Positions 1-11,494 of a DNA stretch of 64,000 nt are shown here, piece after piece. A program made the translations under genes and the position numbers. Within the stretch, counting starts at the first letter, position 1. Every line of letters starts with the position of its first letter. Source of the stretch: Apostichopus japonicus (Eukaryota > Echinodermata > Holothuroidea > Aspidochirotida > Stichopodidae); NCBI RefSeq assembly GCF_037975245.1, contig NC_092563.1, forward strand, positions 29,787,960 to 29,851,959, in the 5' to 3' direction. The notes under the pieces were generated by a model that saw only the letters and a list, made by a program, of their open reading frames with translations, did no database searches and was not told where the DNA came from.

Positions 1-3000
1 CCTTGCAAGAAGCCTTGACTATAAGACCTTGCAACATGTGAAAAAGGGTGACAATAGAACTCAGCCTTGTTCACATTTGAGAATGCAAGAGGGGACCTGA
101 TACCCTGCACAGACGATCAACATTGTAGAGTTGATGCTTTTGGGGAGGATATCATGATCCCGCAAGTGCAATCAAGATTGTGGTGTGAATTAGTTCACTG
201 TGAACACACTGGACATAATCAAGCAACCCAACTGATCTCTGGTTACTCTTCCTTGCTACTCTGGCATAAAACACAAACTTTCGTGAGTCTAAAGGAGGGA
301 GCAATTTACTAACTATAATTTAGCTAATTGATAAACAATCCTCTTGACCCTTCTTCGTGCTTTCATCATCTGCTTAAGTTGGATGTTGATCTGCCCCCCC
401 GCCCACCCCCCAGCTCTCTGACGTGTCCAGAGTTGGCTTTCTTATCTGTACTCGAGTTGGAACAAGATCCAAATCTCTCTTGCGTTCTGAAATGTGAACA
501 AGGTTGATGCAACGAACCATGTTTTTGCCTTAATCTAATATTGTCTGATTTATCCTGCATGTTCCTTTCTTCTGGTTTACAGTACTACTATGTATCCCAT
601 TGTCCATTTGTTATAACTACCATTGAAAGTTTTCTACACCCCTTGAGACTTCAAAATAACAAAGTGAATAGATCAATCTCTATTGATAGCAAAGAGATAG
701 GCAGGTAAGGGCAGGGCCATGCAAAAGAAAAGGGTAAACAAAGTTAGGGAGAATCTCCACACAATTCGGTGAAATCACCTCTCTCTGACACTGGTCAATT
801 CTGGTACACACTATGTACAAATGAAGTGTTCAGGTCTTAGAGAATTAGCTTTTGAAGTTAAGAAGGAACGTTGCACTAAATTTGTACTAGGTGGATATAA
901 TTATCAACCTAGGAATGGGATATGTGATTTAGTACTATCAATTTGGGAACGAGATATGTGTATTAAAAATACCAATTGTGGTGGCCGGGATATGTATTTT
1001 TAATACTGTACTACCAATTTCATTGATTTTCAATTACTGCACAAATTAAGCCATGATATAGTACATACGTAGCTCTTAGACCTTGTTGTTTAAAACTCAA
1101 CAATTTTCTTTAGTCAGAGGTTCAAGTTTAAACTCCAATCTAAACACAACAACAAAAACACCTTCCAGCTCAGCATAGCCTCACCACACTCAGTGCAGGG
1201 TTCATGCAGACGACCATTTGAAGGGTATGAAGACTCGCGCAAAAAGAAACGTCTAATGCCGGTAATCTGACCTAGTTTTGAATGAGGTGTAACAGCAGTG
1301 TTAGACACCACCATCAATCCCAGAAAATACACACACGGCTTGCTACCATTGGTAATTAGACACTAGTGTACAGTCAGTAAATACAGCTGCTGTCAATACC
1401 CACAGCACAGTGTACAAACAATAGAGTGATGGACATCTCAGGTCCTGCTAAAGATAACAAGGTATCACGTTTCATTACTGTCTGCATTTTGTAGTGACAC
1501 AAACAAAACTTCACTTGAAAGCAACAGAAAGTTAACTTTTTCAGATGGCCGCATGTGGTTTGGGGCGAGTCTTCAAGGCCTTTAAATGTTAAGCAAGTTT
1601 ACATAGCAAACACAAACAAATACAATAGATTAAGTTTATCAACAGAAACAACATCAACAGAAACAACAGAAACTGATTCGGAGATACCAAGACATGTGTC
1701 TGCAATCTGATAAACACCAAGATTATCGATATCGTTCTTCAAATAACCTGTCATGACCTCTTTGACAGCTACTATTAAGTTGTGTATAATAACAACAAAC
1801 ACTAGTTGGCAAATTCCTCCTAAAATACTAATACACTCTGTGTCATACAGGTGGGACTTAACTTTTCGATTCCACTTGTTTCTACAGATGTACTCACACA
1901 ACTCACAATGATCCATCAAGGTTACCATAAATTAGAACAACCTAGAGGATTCCAAGAAGAATATTTACCAACGAACAAGAACACGAAATGCTCTTTAATG
2001 TGTATTCCAACACAAATGAATTATTTCAATATAATGGTGAAAGGACTTCCCTGAGGGTCATATATTTTTGGAGTGTAACGACTATTCATTGGTTCAACAT
2101 AGGTTGAAACTGTCCCATAAGGGATTTTGTCTATACAGCTATCAATCTTTGATAACAGAAGCAACAACAAACAGGTGCAGCAATAGTTGATCACGTACAG
2201 CAAACAACATATAGCACAGGTTTTAGCATGCTAATATTTATTGATGTTTTCAAAAGTATTTTCTTGGGGCAAGGGGGGGGTTGGGGGGCTTAATCTAAAC
2301 CACCAAATTATTCCCAGGTATTTGAGGTACAGTGTTAAACTTGACATTAATATCTTGCATACATGTCTTATATCCATAGGTAAAATGCCTGGTTGCTGAC
2401 AAAAAATGCTGTTTGAATGAGTGAACATATAAATAACCAAATGTCTTTGACTTTCTAGTTAATATGGGAGTGCTCGATCAAAAAGACCATCAACAAAATA
2501 CCATATCAATGGTAGCACCCAAAACACAAAATAATTTCACATTGAATTTGTCATGGTCTGGTGACATATCATGCTGGATCAAGCTGGGAAAGAAGAAAAG
2601 AACCTTCAAACATGCCTGATTACCTCATACTAAATTCACACCATGATCATGATAAATTTACAAGATTATTTGCACAAAACAGTGTATATTAGATTAACCC
2701 AGAACAAGACTAATCTGTATTGGCTTAAATTTGTTACTTTAACAGGATCATTCACATCTAGGTCTATTAGTTACATTGAAATAAAGAGTAAAATACTGTA
2801 AATGGCTAGGTCAAACAAGGGACTTCTTATACTGAGTTGGTAACAGCTTCCTGGTCATATACCTCATGTTACTTCCCAACAGAAATATTTCTTTTAATAC
2901 ATGTTCTGTTTTTATCTATGCACTTCAGGATAAGGCAAATTTGAAGAAGTATTTCTGGTTTTCCCATAGGCCTTACATTTTCTTTTTCCGCACAGCACAT

Positions 3001-4938
3001 TTGGTTGTTCGAAAAATGTAGCAAAATAACAATGACCTGTATATCACTGTAGGATGTACACTGTAGGATTTTACACTGTAGGATGTGCACCTGTAAATAC
3101 AGGGCAGATGTGTAGTTGGTGAATAGAACACCAGCTTTGGATGCTAGCAATTATCTTTTGACCTATTGGGGTTATTTATAGTTATAATGCAATTTGAATT
3201 TGATGTAAACATCTATATAGTCATTGGGCAGACAACCTCCACAGCTAATTTTGGTTGTCAAAACAGAAATTTGGTCCTCAGCTAGGACTATCATTGTATA
3301 TGGAAATATCTTATACATACATGTACAACAAATTCAAATTTGGGTGAGTTGATGAATGAAAACAAAGTTGTCCATTCCTTCCTTATTTTCTTATTTAATT
3401 TTGGTTTTGCATGCAATAAATCACACTTTGAACTATCAGTCATTTAAGGCATGATATGGCATGCAATTATACTGGAATATGACTCAAAAGGCCTACTACA
3501 AATAATACACTGAGTAGCACGTTGGATTTGGGACAAAATACAAAGTAATATAGCTGTCTTAACTACAACCAAGCTAGCTAGGAGATGAAAGTCATTTTCT
3601 AAAATTATCACATATAATGCTTTTCTTTTAAAGTTGAATTAATAAATATACATATATACTAGCATGGAACAATTATGATGCGATTCAGCTAAAAATTTGA
3701 CTTGCAAATTGTATCCTTGGCCAAACTCAGGTTAGGCCGATAAGAGAGGCGCTATCAGTATCACCCGAAGTAACAAAAGTATAGTGTGACTTAGGTCAAT
3801 GTAAGAGATGCATGTGCTTGGATCAAGCAGTACAATTAAGTTAAAAACCATCCTCAGAGTATTCAGAAGTCGAAGTCATTCGACATTTTAAGTATAACAT
3901 ATAGAGCACTTTTAAGAAGGCTGTTGTTTGATATACTTCATACATCAGTTTAATGTTTGGCATTTCTTAGCCTATGGTACAAAATCACACATTATGCTAA
4001 ATCAAAGATTATTAATTTTATATATGGGCAGGTCCTAAACCTAGATTAATAACTGGCCTCAGTGATGTGTTCAGAACACCATTTGTTATATTCACGAACA
4101 GTAGCCTACATACTTCAACAGTGCACTTAATTTATATGATCTAAAATGAATCATATTTTCGTGTTATTTCCTACTCTCTTGTTTTCGTCTCGCCATTTGC
4201 ATGTACAGACATAAAGCTAACCTATGTGTTTTGAATACAGCTATGTTGACCTACGGTACTGTCTCCTATGCAATAAAATGTCTAGGCCTGGTAATATAGT
4301 GAACATCTATACAATCAATAGAAACTTCTTCGCGTAACTAAGTTAGAGTTACACTACGCAAAGAGGGAACGTACTTCAGAGCATTTTGTCTTCACTTCAT
4401 GGCACTCTTTTTTCTTGCGTTTCTAATACTAGTTCTGCAGTCACTTGTTGAGTTCCCGGCTATGTGAACGTTGCTCTTTCGACACTCCGACTTGACAGAG
4501 AACTGTGTTTGGCAAAGTTCGTAAACATCTACCATACATCGAACTCACTGAGAGAGGTCCCGCAGGAAAGATCGAAAGGGTAACCTGGCTATGTTACGTA
4601 ATCATTCAAGTTGTGTGCTCTGTACGTACTATTCCGAAGATCATGTGGCGAAATCATGTGTCCCAAGGCTCAGGTGAATCAGCTAGTGACAAACCATTCA
4701 GTGTCTCGATCTTCGTGGTTGTGCACTTGAAAGATTCACAATGGACGAGAATAGTTAGTCACAATGGACAATGCATTGCAAGAACCTTTCGCCAAGGGAC
4801 AAAGTCGTTGAAGCATGTAATGGGGATTGAAGGTAGTTCCAAACATTCAAAACTATTGGCAATCATTCCGGAAGTCTCACCCCATTGATTGAAAGTACAT
4901 ACAGTATTTATATTATAGCCAATGTTATTACATTAACA
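1..4938. other. No gene recognised
   Basis: A/T-rich noncoding sequence with short C/G runs (395-410, 2270-2290) and a 14-bp motif repeated three times near 3050-3090 (actgtaggatgtaca). Apart from the weak stretch at 1108-1270 I see nothing. Confidence 0.6.
1108..1270 (+). other. Weak exon-like open stretch
   Basis: An acceptor-like caattttctttag at 1115 is followed by an open frame to TGA at 1270 with a basic end (CRRPFEGYEDSRKKKRLMP). It might be a last coding exon of something upstream of the window, but nothing else supports it. The opposite strand is also open here. Confidence 0.15.
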
Positions 4939-5780
4939 GGGACGTAGCCAGTATGTAGCACTGTAGGCCCGGGCCTACACTTTTTTGGGCCAAGTTATCT
5001 TTTTTTTTAAACACCCATAATTCAAATCCATAGAGCTTGCTGGACGAGTTTAAGATTCTAGACAGGAAAAACTAATGAAATGAACGTAGCAAGAATATGG
5101 CTAAATTAGGTAACCTATTCTTCTGTCATCTAAGCTGTCATTTCTATCGCGTGCCGTTTCATTCAACACTCTACCCGCGCAAAAGACAAAGATCCGATCT
5201 TGTCAGTTTTTTAACATCTAGTTAGGCTAAGAACCCGTTTACGCAGATAATATTTCAGTTGAGAAACATTCCACAGTCAAATAAGCCTATCGTTGATTAA
5301 CAGACTTTATAGAGCTGCAGCACTTTGTTGCCTGTTGTTGTCACGATCGGCGTTCCAAGTTCCAAAACAGCCTTTTCGATAAACATTTACTAGCTACAGT
5401 TGTATCAAAGACAATTACTGGCTATAGTTGTATCAAAGACATTTCTGGCCTATCTTTGTATCTACAAGTATCAGAAGTTGAAAAGTAAGACTACTCTTTA
5501 CATGTACCTTGCTAATTTTAAATACATTATGTAGTATTGAATTACGTACTATTTTAACTAGTTTGTGTTTTGGGTTTAAAAGTGATATTGAATGAGGTGT
5601 CTCAAGTTAGCAAGAGGCCAGTGGAACCAGAATGAACACTCGGGAAGGGCCGTTTCCGGCCATCTGGGGGGGGGGGGGTTGTTAAACCAAAACTTTTCTT
5701 GTACGCTCCGAGGCCAACCGATGGCGGGGCTCCGCTCAGATAGTCGTGCCTACAACTTTGAAAATCCTGGCTACGCCCTT
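4939..5780. mobile_element. hAT-like nonautonomous DNA transposon
   Basis: The left end gggacgtagccag and the inverted right end ctggctacgccctt form terminal inverted repeats. The flanks cattaaca and gattaaca agree at 7 of 8 bases, as expected for an 8-bp hAT target duplication. No transposase was recognised. The right part (5640-5750: ccggccatctgggggg, gctccgctcagatagt) resembles the element at 55841-56217. Confidence 0.7.
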
Positions 5781-5789
5781 GATTAACAT

Positions 5790-6855
5790 TGATAAAGTTA
5801 CACATCCAGACCACGGTCAAGGACTATTTACTGATGGGATCTTCGATTCAACATCAAGACCGTTTAGCACGTACCTTCCCTATCACTTCCCACAAAAAAC
5901 TTCGTATATATTTGTGCGTATTAACTGATTGATTGAGGGGTAAAACTTTCAACAATGGACATATGAACAATTTTCGGATACTTTATACGTCCGGTGTGGG
6001 TAATGACTCGCTATTCTCAATAGATCTCATTGCTTTTTGTCGAATCACAGACTGATTTGAAGTTGGTATCAGCTATCATGAGGAGTTCAAACGATATGAA
6101 TTTGGAGAAAATTGATTTTACGTCCGATAGTCCAGAAGCATAGAGAACTATATGAAAGACGCATATATCATATTTCGATTTCAATCCCAGATTTCAAGAT
6201 ATTCACCAATAAACTTTGTCAACTGCTTGGGAATGCTCATTTGAGGGAACTTTCATGGTGATCTTATGTTATTCCACGCCTAATTTTTGGTGTGACTTGA
6301 CTAGCACTAGCGTTTGTCTAATTTCTTGTACTACAACCTATATCAAAATTGGAACCTTACCTTTACGTGTAATTAACTTAGAGGATGGCGCTATCCCGTA
6401 ATAGAAAAATGCCCATGCATAACAGATACACGGATTTCCGATCTAGCTATTGTGGTTCATTCGGGGTGTTTGTAACTACTATTCACTGATTCGTGTGTAT
6501 TCTTATTAATTTTATGTATTTCAACTTTCAAGGGTAAACGTCTTTTAGCGATACAAAACGATAATCTTATATGACGCCCTCGAACATAATTTAAAACATA
6601 TAAACATTTAAATAACAGAGTAAACTAAGAATAAAATACAAAATAAAATCACAAGGAACACTGAAACAGAAGTACAAATATAGTAGATAAAACATATCAA
6701 GGCCTGGTATATACACCATTAAAAAACATCAGCAATCATTTCTTTAAAACTCGCAAGAGCGTAATTGGCAAGTTTTATCTTAGCTTAAGCTCATTCCATT
6801 ATTTTGCCGCTATAAGCATTTAAATATATTTCTATGGTATTCAGTATGCCCCTTG
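5790..6855. other. Nothing recognised
   Basis: Noncoding sequence between two hAT-like elements. No open frame, repeat or RNA gene stands out. Confidence 0.6.
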
Positions 6856-7409
6856 CAGTGGCGTAGCTATGGGGGGGGGGTCAGGAGGCACGTGCCCCAT
6901 GCACCGGGTTTGTGGGCGCTGAAATGGGAGAATGAGAACTTAAAAAATAAGAACTTTTAAGAAAAACATGACAAAATTTATGTTTGTCGTCAGGCATGAA
7001 TATTTTCCAGTTACGAATTACCGTAGAATATGAATGTTATTGTTTTTATTGGCAAATTTATAGATTGTGATTTCTTTTCAGTCCATTTCGACCGTTTTCT
7101 TTCCTTATTTATCCTGTTTTGTAATGAGAGCCTTACAACTTAGGATAATGGTAATGTTGTAAGTTGCGAACATCGTAATGCAGTTTCAATAGTAGAAAGA
7201 ACCTACTATCGATGAAAGACTAACTTATTCGGGTTTAAATAATGTTATTTAGACAGTTTACTTATTTTTGCAGTGCATGGTACGGTACGGATATGCTTAA
7301 AGCCTATACAACCAATATCAATTTATTTCACAATATTATAATTGTAATTGGGACTGGCGCAATTTTCTACTCTCGCACCCGGGCGCCAAACCCTCTAGCT
7401 ACGCCACTG
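6856..7409. mobile_element. hAT-like MITE with cagtggcgtagcta termini
   Basis: It begins cagtggcgtagctatggggg and ends ctctagctacgccactg, an inverted pair of about 14 bases. The flanks gccccttg and cccctttg match at 6 of 8 bases. The interior has no coding frame of note. Confidence 0.75.
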
Positions 7410-7659
7410 CCCCTTTGTAATGTAGAAATTCTTAGACGATGAGGATCCAAGCAAATTGTTATGGAATTCCATTATCGGGGTAAATCATTCTTTTAAGTAA
7501 GATGAGGTAAGATCATTTATAATTTTTGTATACTATTATCATTCTTTTTTGTTTCATATATCTATCAAAAGTTTTCCATCCTAATTTATCAAATAGCAAA
7601 GTAGATCTGTCATGGTAAGGAGCATATTTAAAATTATCCTTGCATCACTCTTCTGTAAC

Positions 7660-7830
7660 TTTCACATTACAATTCTTTCCGTGCTCCCATCATTGCACGC
7701 TCCCCATACGAGACAACAATAATCTGAAAATGGTTAAATATTTCCCTTATAGAATAAGTATGTGTAAAAGTAAGTTGGCCTGACGTTTCGATCCTAGCAG
7801 GATCTTCTTCAAAGGCTGAATGACAAGTAA
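7660..7830 (-). mobile_element. Possible Penelope-like retroelement 3' fragment
   Basis: The minus strand contains gaagaagatcctgctaggat followed by cgaaacgtcaggcc. That wording is typical of the region just after the coding part of Penelope-like elements in invertebrates. There is no coding sequence to confirm it. Confidence 0.35.
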
Positions 7831-10282
7831 CAGAAACACACACAGAATACAGACAAGTTAGTATAGAATACAATTGAAGTACCAGTATCTAAAAATGATT
7901 TTATTCTCCTAAGAAGGAGGTAAGGGTCGAATTTAATAGATTAACCGAAACATGAGGTATGTGATTCTTTTGAGAATTCTCAAAATGAATTCCAAATCTC
8001 ATATAAAGATATGAAAAGATGACCTGAACTGCGTCAGTGCATGAGGAGGGGGGGGGGGTACAATCCGGGGAAGGGGTAACTATCTACCTCCACTAGAGAA
8101 AATATCTTATAGATTTTTTTACGAAAATTCACCAATGATATATATGTAAACAAAAATTCAATAATTAACCTTGGACGGTAAAGATTGTAAGTTATGATAA
8201 TTGATAAGATAATTGATAAGATAATTGATAATTGATAAGATAATTGATAAAACTATACATGCACATGTCCAGGAACACATAAAACGCTTCTCTCTCGCAC
8301 CCACGCCCTCTTCATAACCCACTTACATAGAAGTAGCTGTCACAGGACACAGATACTTATCAGTCAAATCTTGATTTTTTTTTTCAGCGAGACTCTGCCA
8401 GTATTACTACTTTTAAAATCCGTTGATGTTTACTAATAATATCCACAAAATATTTGAAAAAGAACAATATATTTTTAGATGTTACTGATCAGTAACAGGA
8501 TTAAGTTCAATGAATATATATATTCATGACTTTTCATATACTTTATTTTATCAAAGATAATCCCGAAGGTGAAATATCTTTGATTTTATACGGGTATTTC
8601 TGATCTTGCATTGTAATATATCTGTATCGTTATTGGTTGTCACATTCGGCGAGCGCCAGAGAACATTAATCAGGCTGAAAATGCTAAAATTAACCAATTG
8701 AAACAAGAAATGGTGAAGTAATCGGTTGCAGTATGGCCAGTAACGACAGGTAAAATATATAAGTGTACTTTCCTGTGCAGATTTGTCTGTACATAGTGAG
8801 AAACAGCTTTTAGTTTTGTCATGTTTAATATCCCAGCTCAACTTAGGTCTCACGTGGTTAGGCTAATCTCAAACACGTACATGTACAAAAGATACATATG
8901 GTAGGATGAGACTGCAGTATGCTTAACGCATTTAGGCTTAGGATGGTTTAGCGGCGTCTTTTCCCACAATGCCCACGAGGCCGGAAGGCCTAGTAGTAGT
9001 ACTGGGAATGCTCTTACCTAGGTTCACTAACAAGGTTCCGAACGTATACCAAATGATACTAAGGGCTATGTTGGAAAGAAAAGACAAGATTGTATGGCCC
9101 TGTCATTTCAGCTTTAGTTTAACTGCATTTGCAGTCCACTAAATTAGAGCTCCGGGCAGGCCCCGACAAATACGGTGGCCAACTCGGCATTGTCAAGTAG
9201 AATATTTAGCTTTGGGGGATAGGAAATGCACTACAATTGACATTTTGGGGAGTTACTTGTGGATTAGTTGCAAAAAATTCCCAGTATCATAAAAGCAGTA
9301 CCTTGGCGAACCAAGTTAAAGTTGTAACTGATTATTGTCAGTGACCAATCTCAATGGGAATTAACTGTGTAAAAGGGTTCGCTATCTGTGCTGCACGTAC
9401 ATTAAGTAAGGGAATTTTTCATGTGCAGAGGTTGTTCCCGAGTGAAGTGGAAAAAAGTCTTTACCATACACACATAAAATCTTAAAACCACAAGCCCCTG
9501 TAATGACAGCCTTCTGTGAAATAATTATGATTTTTTTAAGGTGGATAGGCCTTAATATTCATCAGTATCACACCTAAATAAGGACCACATAATTGTTATG
9601 GTACACCCTAAATAACATCTGTGAAAATGTTATTGGATATGCATACTTTGGAAATATTGAAAATCAATGTAAAGTAAAACAAGTGCCTAGAGAAAATGCT
9701 CTTATAAAATACTGCAATTCTAACTGATTTAATTAAGCCCATTATGATGTAGAAAGTTCTACACGTATATATCTTGACGACACAAGAACACCCCTCTGAA
9801 AGGCCTACAGTAGTACTTGCTCACAAGGTTTATGAAACCCTGTCATAAGTTACCATCAACAGTTGACCAATGCAACTTTATTCATAAGTTTTATTCAAAG
9901 TTGTCCTTTTCCCCAACCACTATAGGCTAGTTTTACATAGGCCTAGTTTTGAATGTGAGTGTGTACTTGGAGTTTCTCCAAACAAACAAAATGAATGTGT
10001 CTGCTAGACACCAGTAATTTGAAGATTTGCATCACAGATGCAGAATCCTGTGTTCCTAACTCTGCTGAGCCTTTCCTAGTGAAATTGTATTTATTGCATA
10101 ATTACTTACTGGCATAAACAATGAGATAAATAATGTGCACATGCATACAACTACATGTATTTTAAATGATCAGCTCTCAATGGATAAGGGCATTACATGC
10201 AAAAATGGTATGACCACAATAACAAATTATGCAACATCTACACAATAACAAATGCAATAATATTTTCCATGTTGCTTTAAGG
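7831..10282. other. Upstream region of the NCOA5-like gene; no exon found
   Basis: The promoter and first noncoding exon are expected somewhere here or in 11102-11196. No CpG-rich block, TATA box or clear donor could be assigned. A short coiled-coil-like scrap (NINQAENAKINQLKQEMVK then stop) reads at 8664-8725 on the plus strand. Confidence 0.4.
8195..8250. repeat. gataattgataa short tandem repeat
   Basis: Five units of 8-12 bp (gataattgata). Confidence 0.85.
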
Positions 10283-11101
10283 CCAGGTTACTCAACCTGG
10301 GGTCCGCGGACCCCTAGGGGGTCCGTGAAATTTATTTGGGGGTCCGTGAGGGCAAAGAGGTCCGCAGGGGGTCCGTGAAAAAATAAGCCGAAGAGGTTCG
10401 TGAAAAATGGAATGAGAGATATAGTCGAAGGAAGAAGTATGTATGCCTCTAGAAATCTAGGCTAGGCTAGCCGTCAATACGTCTGACCCTGATGATCAGA
10501 CCGTATCGTCAGTAGTCGATAAATGTTGAATCATGCGTTCCCCCGATGAAAACAAGTAATATAGTTTCTCATTGGTATACATTCGGTGAGGTATGGTAAC
10601 ATGCCACCGAGTGTTGTGTACAACTTAACTGCACACTATACATCCTAATATGCAGAGCAATAACTATGATGTGTTGCTCACTGTTGACACAGCGAAGCGC
10701 GTAGTTAAAGAAAACCCATAATTCTCCTGACCTCATGCAGAATCAACCAGTTTGTATCTGACAACTCATCGCTTCCAAATTAAAATTTAATTGGGAAATA
10801 TATAATTTGAAAGTAAGAATTTCCAAGTAGGCCTATGCCTAGCAATACTTGCAGGTCTAAGAAAAATTGCATTCCAGGCCCAGAAAAATGCATTTCTAAA
10901 CATAAATTTACTTCAAAAAACACAAAATAAAACACCATTTCGCATCTAACCCTCAAATATTGCAAAAAAAAATAAAAAGGGGAGGGGGACACCCCCTCCC
11001 CTTATACCCCTCCCCCAGGCCGGCGGTCACTGTCCGGGGGTCCTCCAAACATTTCAGTTTATCTCAAGGGGTCCCTGGATAGAAAAAGGTTGAGAACCTA
11101 G
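10283..11101. mobile_element. hAT-like element (tactcaacctggggtccg termini)
   Basis: The left end ccaggttactcaacctgggg and right end aaaggttgagaacctag are inverted repeats. The 9 bases gctttaagg flank both sides (10274-10282 and 11102-11110), consistent with an 8-bp duplication plus one chance base. Several ggggtccgtg sub-repeats lie near the left end. It sits about 100 bases upstream of the NCOA5-like 5' exon. Confidence 0.8.
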
Positions 11102-11196
11102 GCTTTAAGGCATACATTGAGAAATCATTTTTGCAGTATTGTTGTTTTGGTCATAATGTTGTTATCTTATAAATATTCTTCTCTTGCTTGCGGCAG

Positions 11197-11343
11197 ATGA
11201 TTTCTTACCCAAACTGTTGATATCCAAGGACAGTAACTGGTGGCCCAGTTACACAAAGTTTAAGGTGACAGATTTGATGTGTTCAGAGATAAGAAGACTG
11301 GAAAGAAGGAACATTACTGAGCTCTTATAGAGCAACATTAATT
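11197..11343 (+). other. Likely 5' UTR of the NCOA5-like mRNA, containing an upstream open frame
   Basis: A good acceptor (ttctcttgcttgcggcag) ends at 11196. From 11199 an open frame of 43 codons runs to TAG at 11328-11330, with segments such as SNWWPSYTKF and SEIRRLERRN, and stops 13 bases before the NCOA5 ATG. There is also a short ATG frame at 11197. The frame may be the C-terminal exon of another product, a uORF, or chance. I do not recognise the peptide and found no convincing upstream exon. Confidence 0.4.
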
Positions 11344-11494
11344 ATGGCAGACAATGGACTGAAAAAAGATGATGATAATAAAAAGGGGAGCATACTTAAT
11401 ATGAGCTCCAGGATCTTTGTGGCCAATGTCCCCCCGGAAAAGATTACAAACAAGCAGATGAGAGAAAGGTTTGAGAAATATGGTAGAGTCTTAG
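11344..11494 (+). CDS. NCOA5: NCOA5-like exon 1 (start codon, RRM first half)
   Basis: Residues 1-50 plus one base. ATG at 11344 begins MADNGLKKDD; RNP2 (IFVANV) lies at 24-29. The donor is ttag|gtaagt at 11494. The exon probably extends 5' as untranslated sequence to an acceptor at 11196 (cttgcggcag). The start is the first ATG in the RRM frame. Confidence 0.85.

Noticed and set aside
1599-1928. 109-codon minus-strand frame with Cys residues
   Set aside because: It looked faintly like a membrane-protein fragment, but the repeated VSVVSVDVVSVD comes from a simple repeat, and no exon borders fit.
4505-4888. 127-codon plus-strand frame
   Set aside because: No ATG start, no recognisable family or splice partners. 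Composition is ordinary, so it is probably chance.
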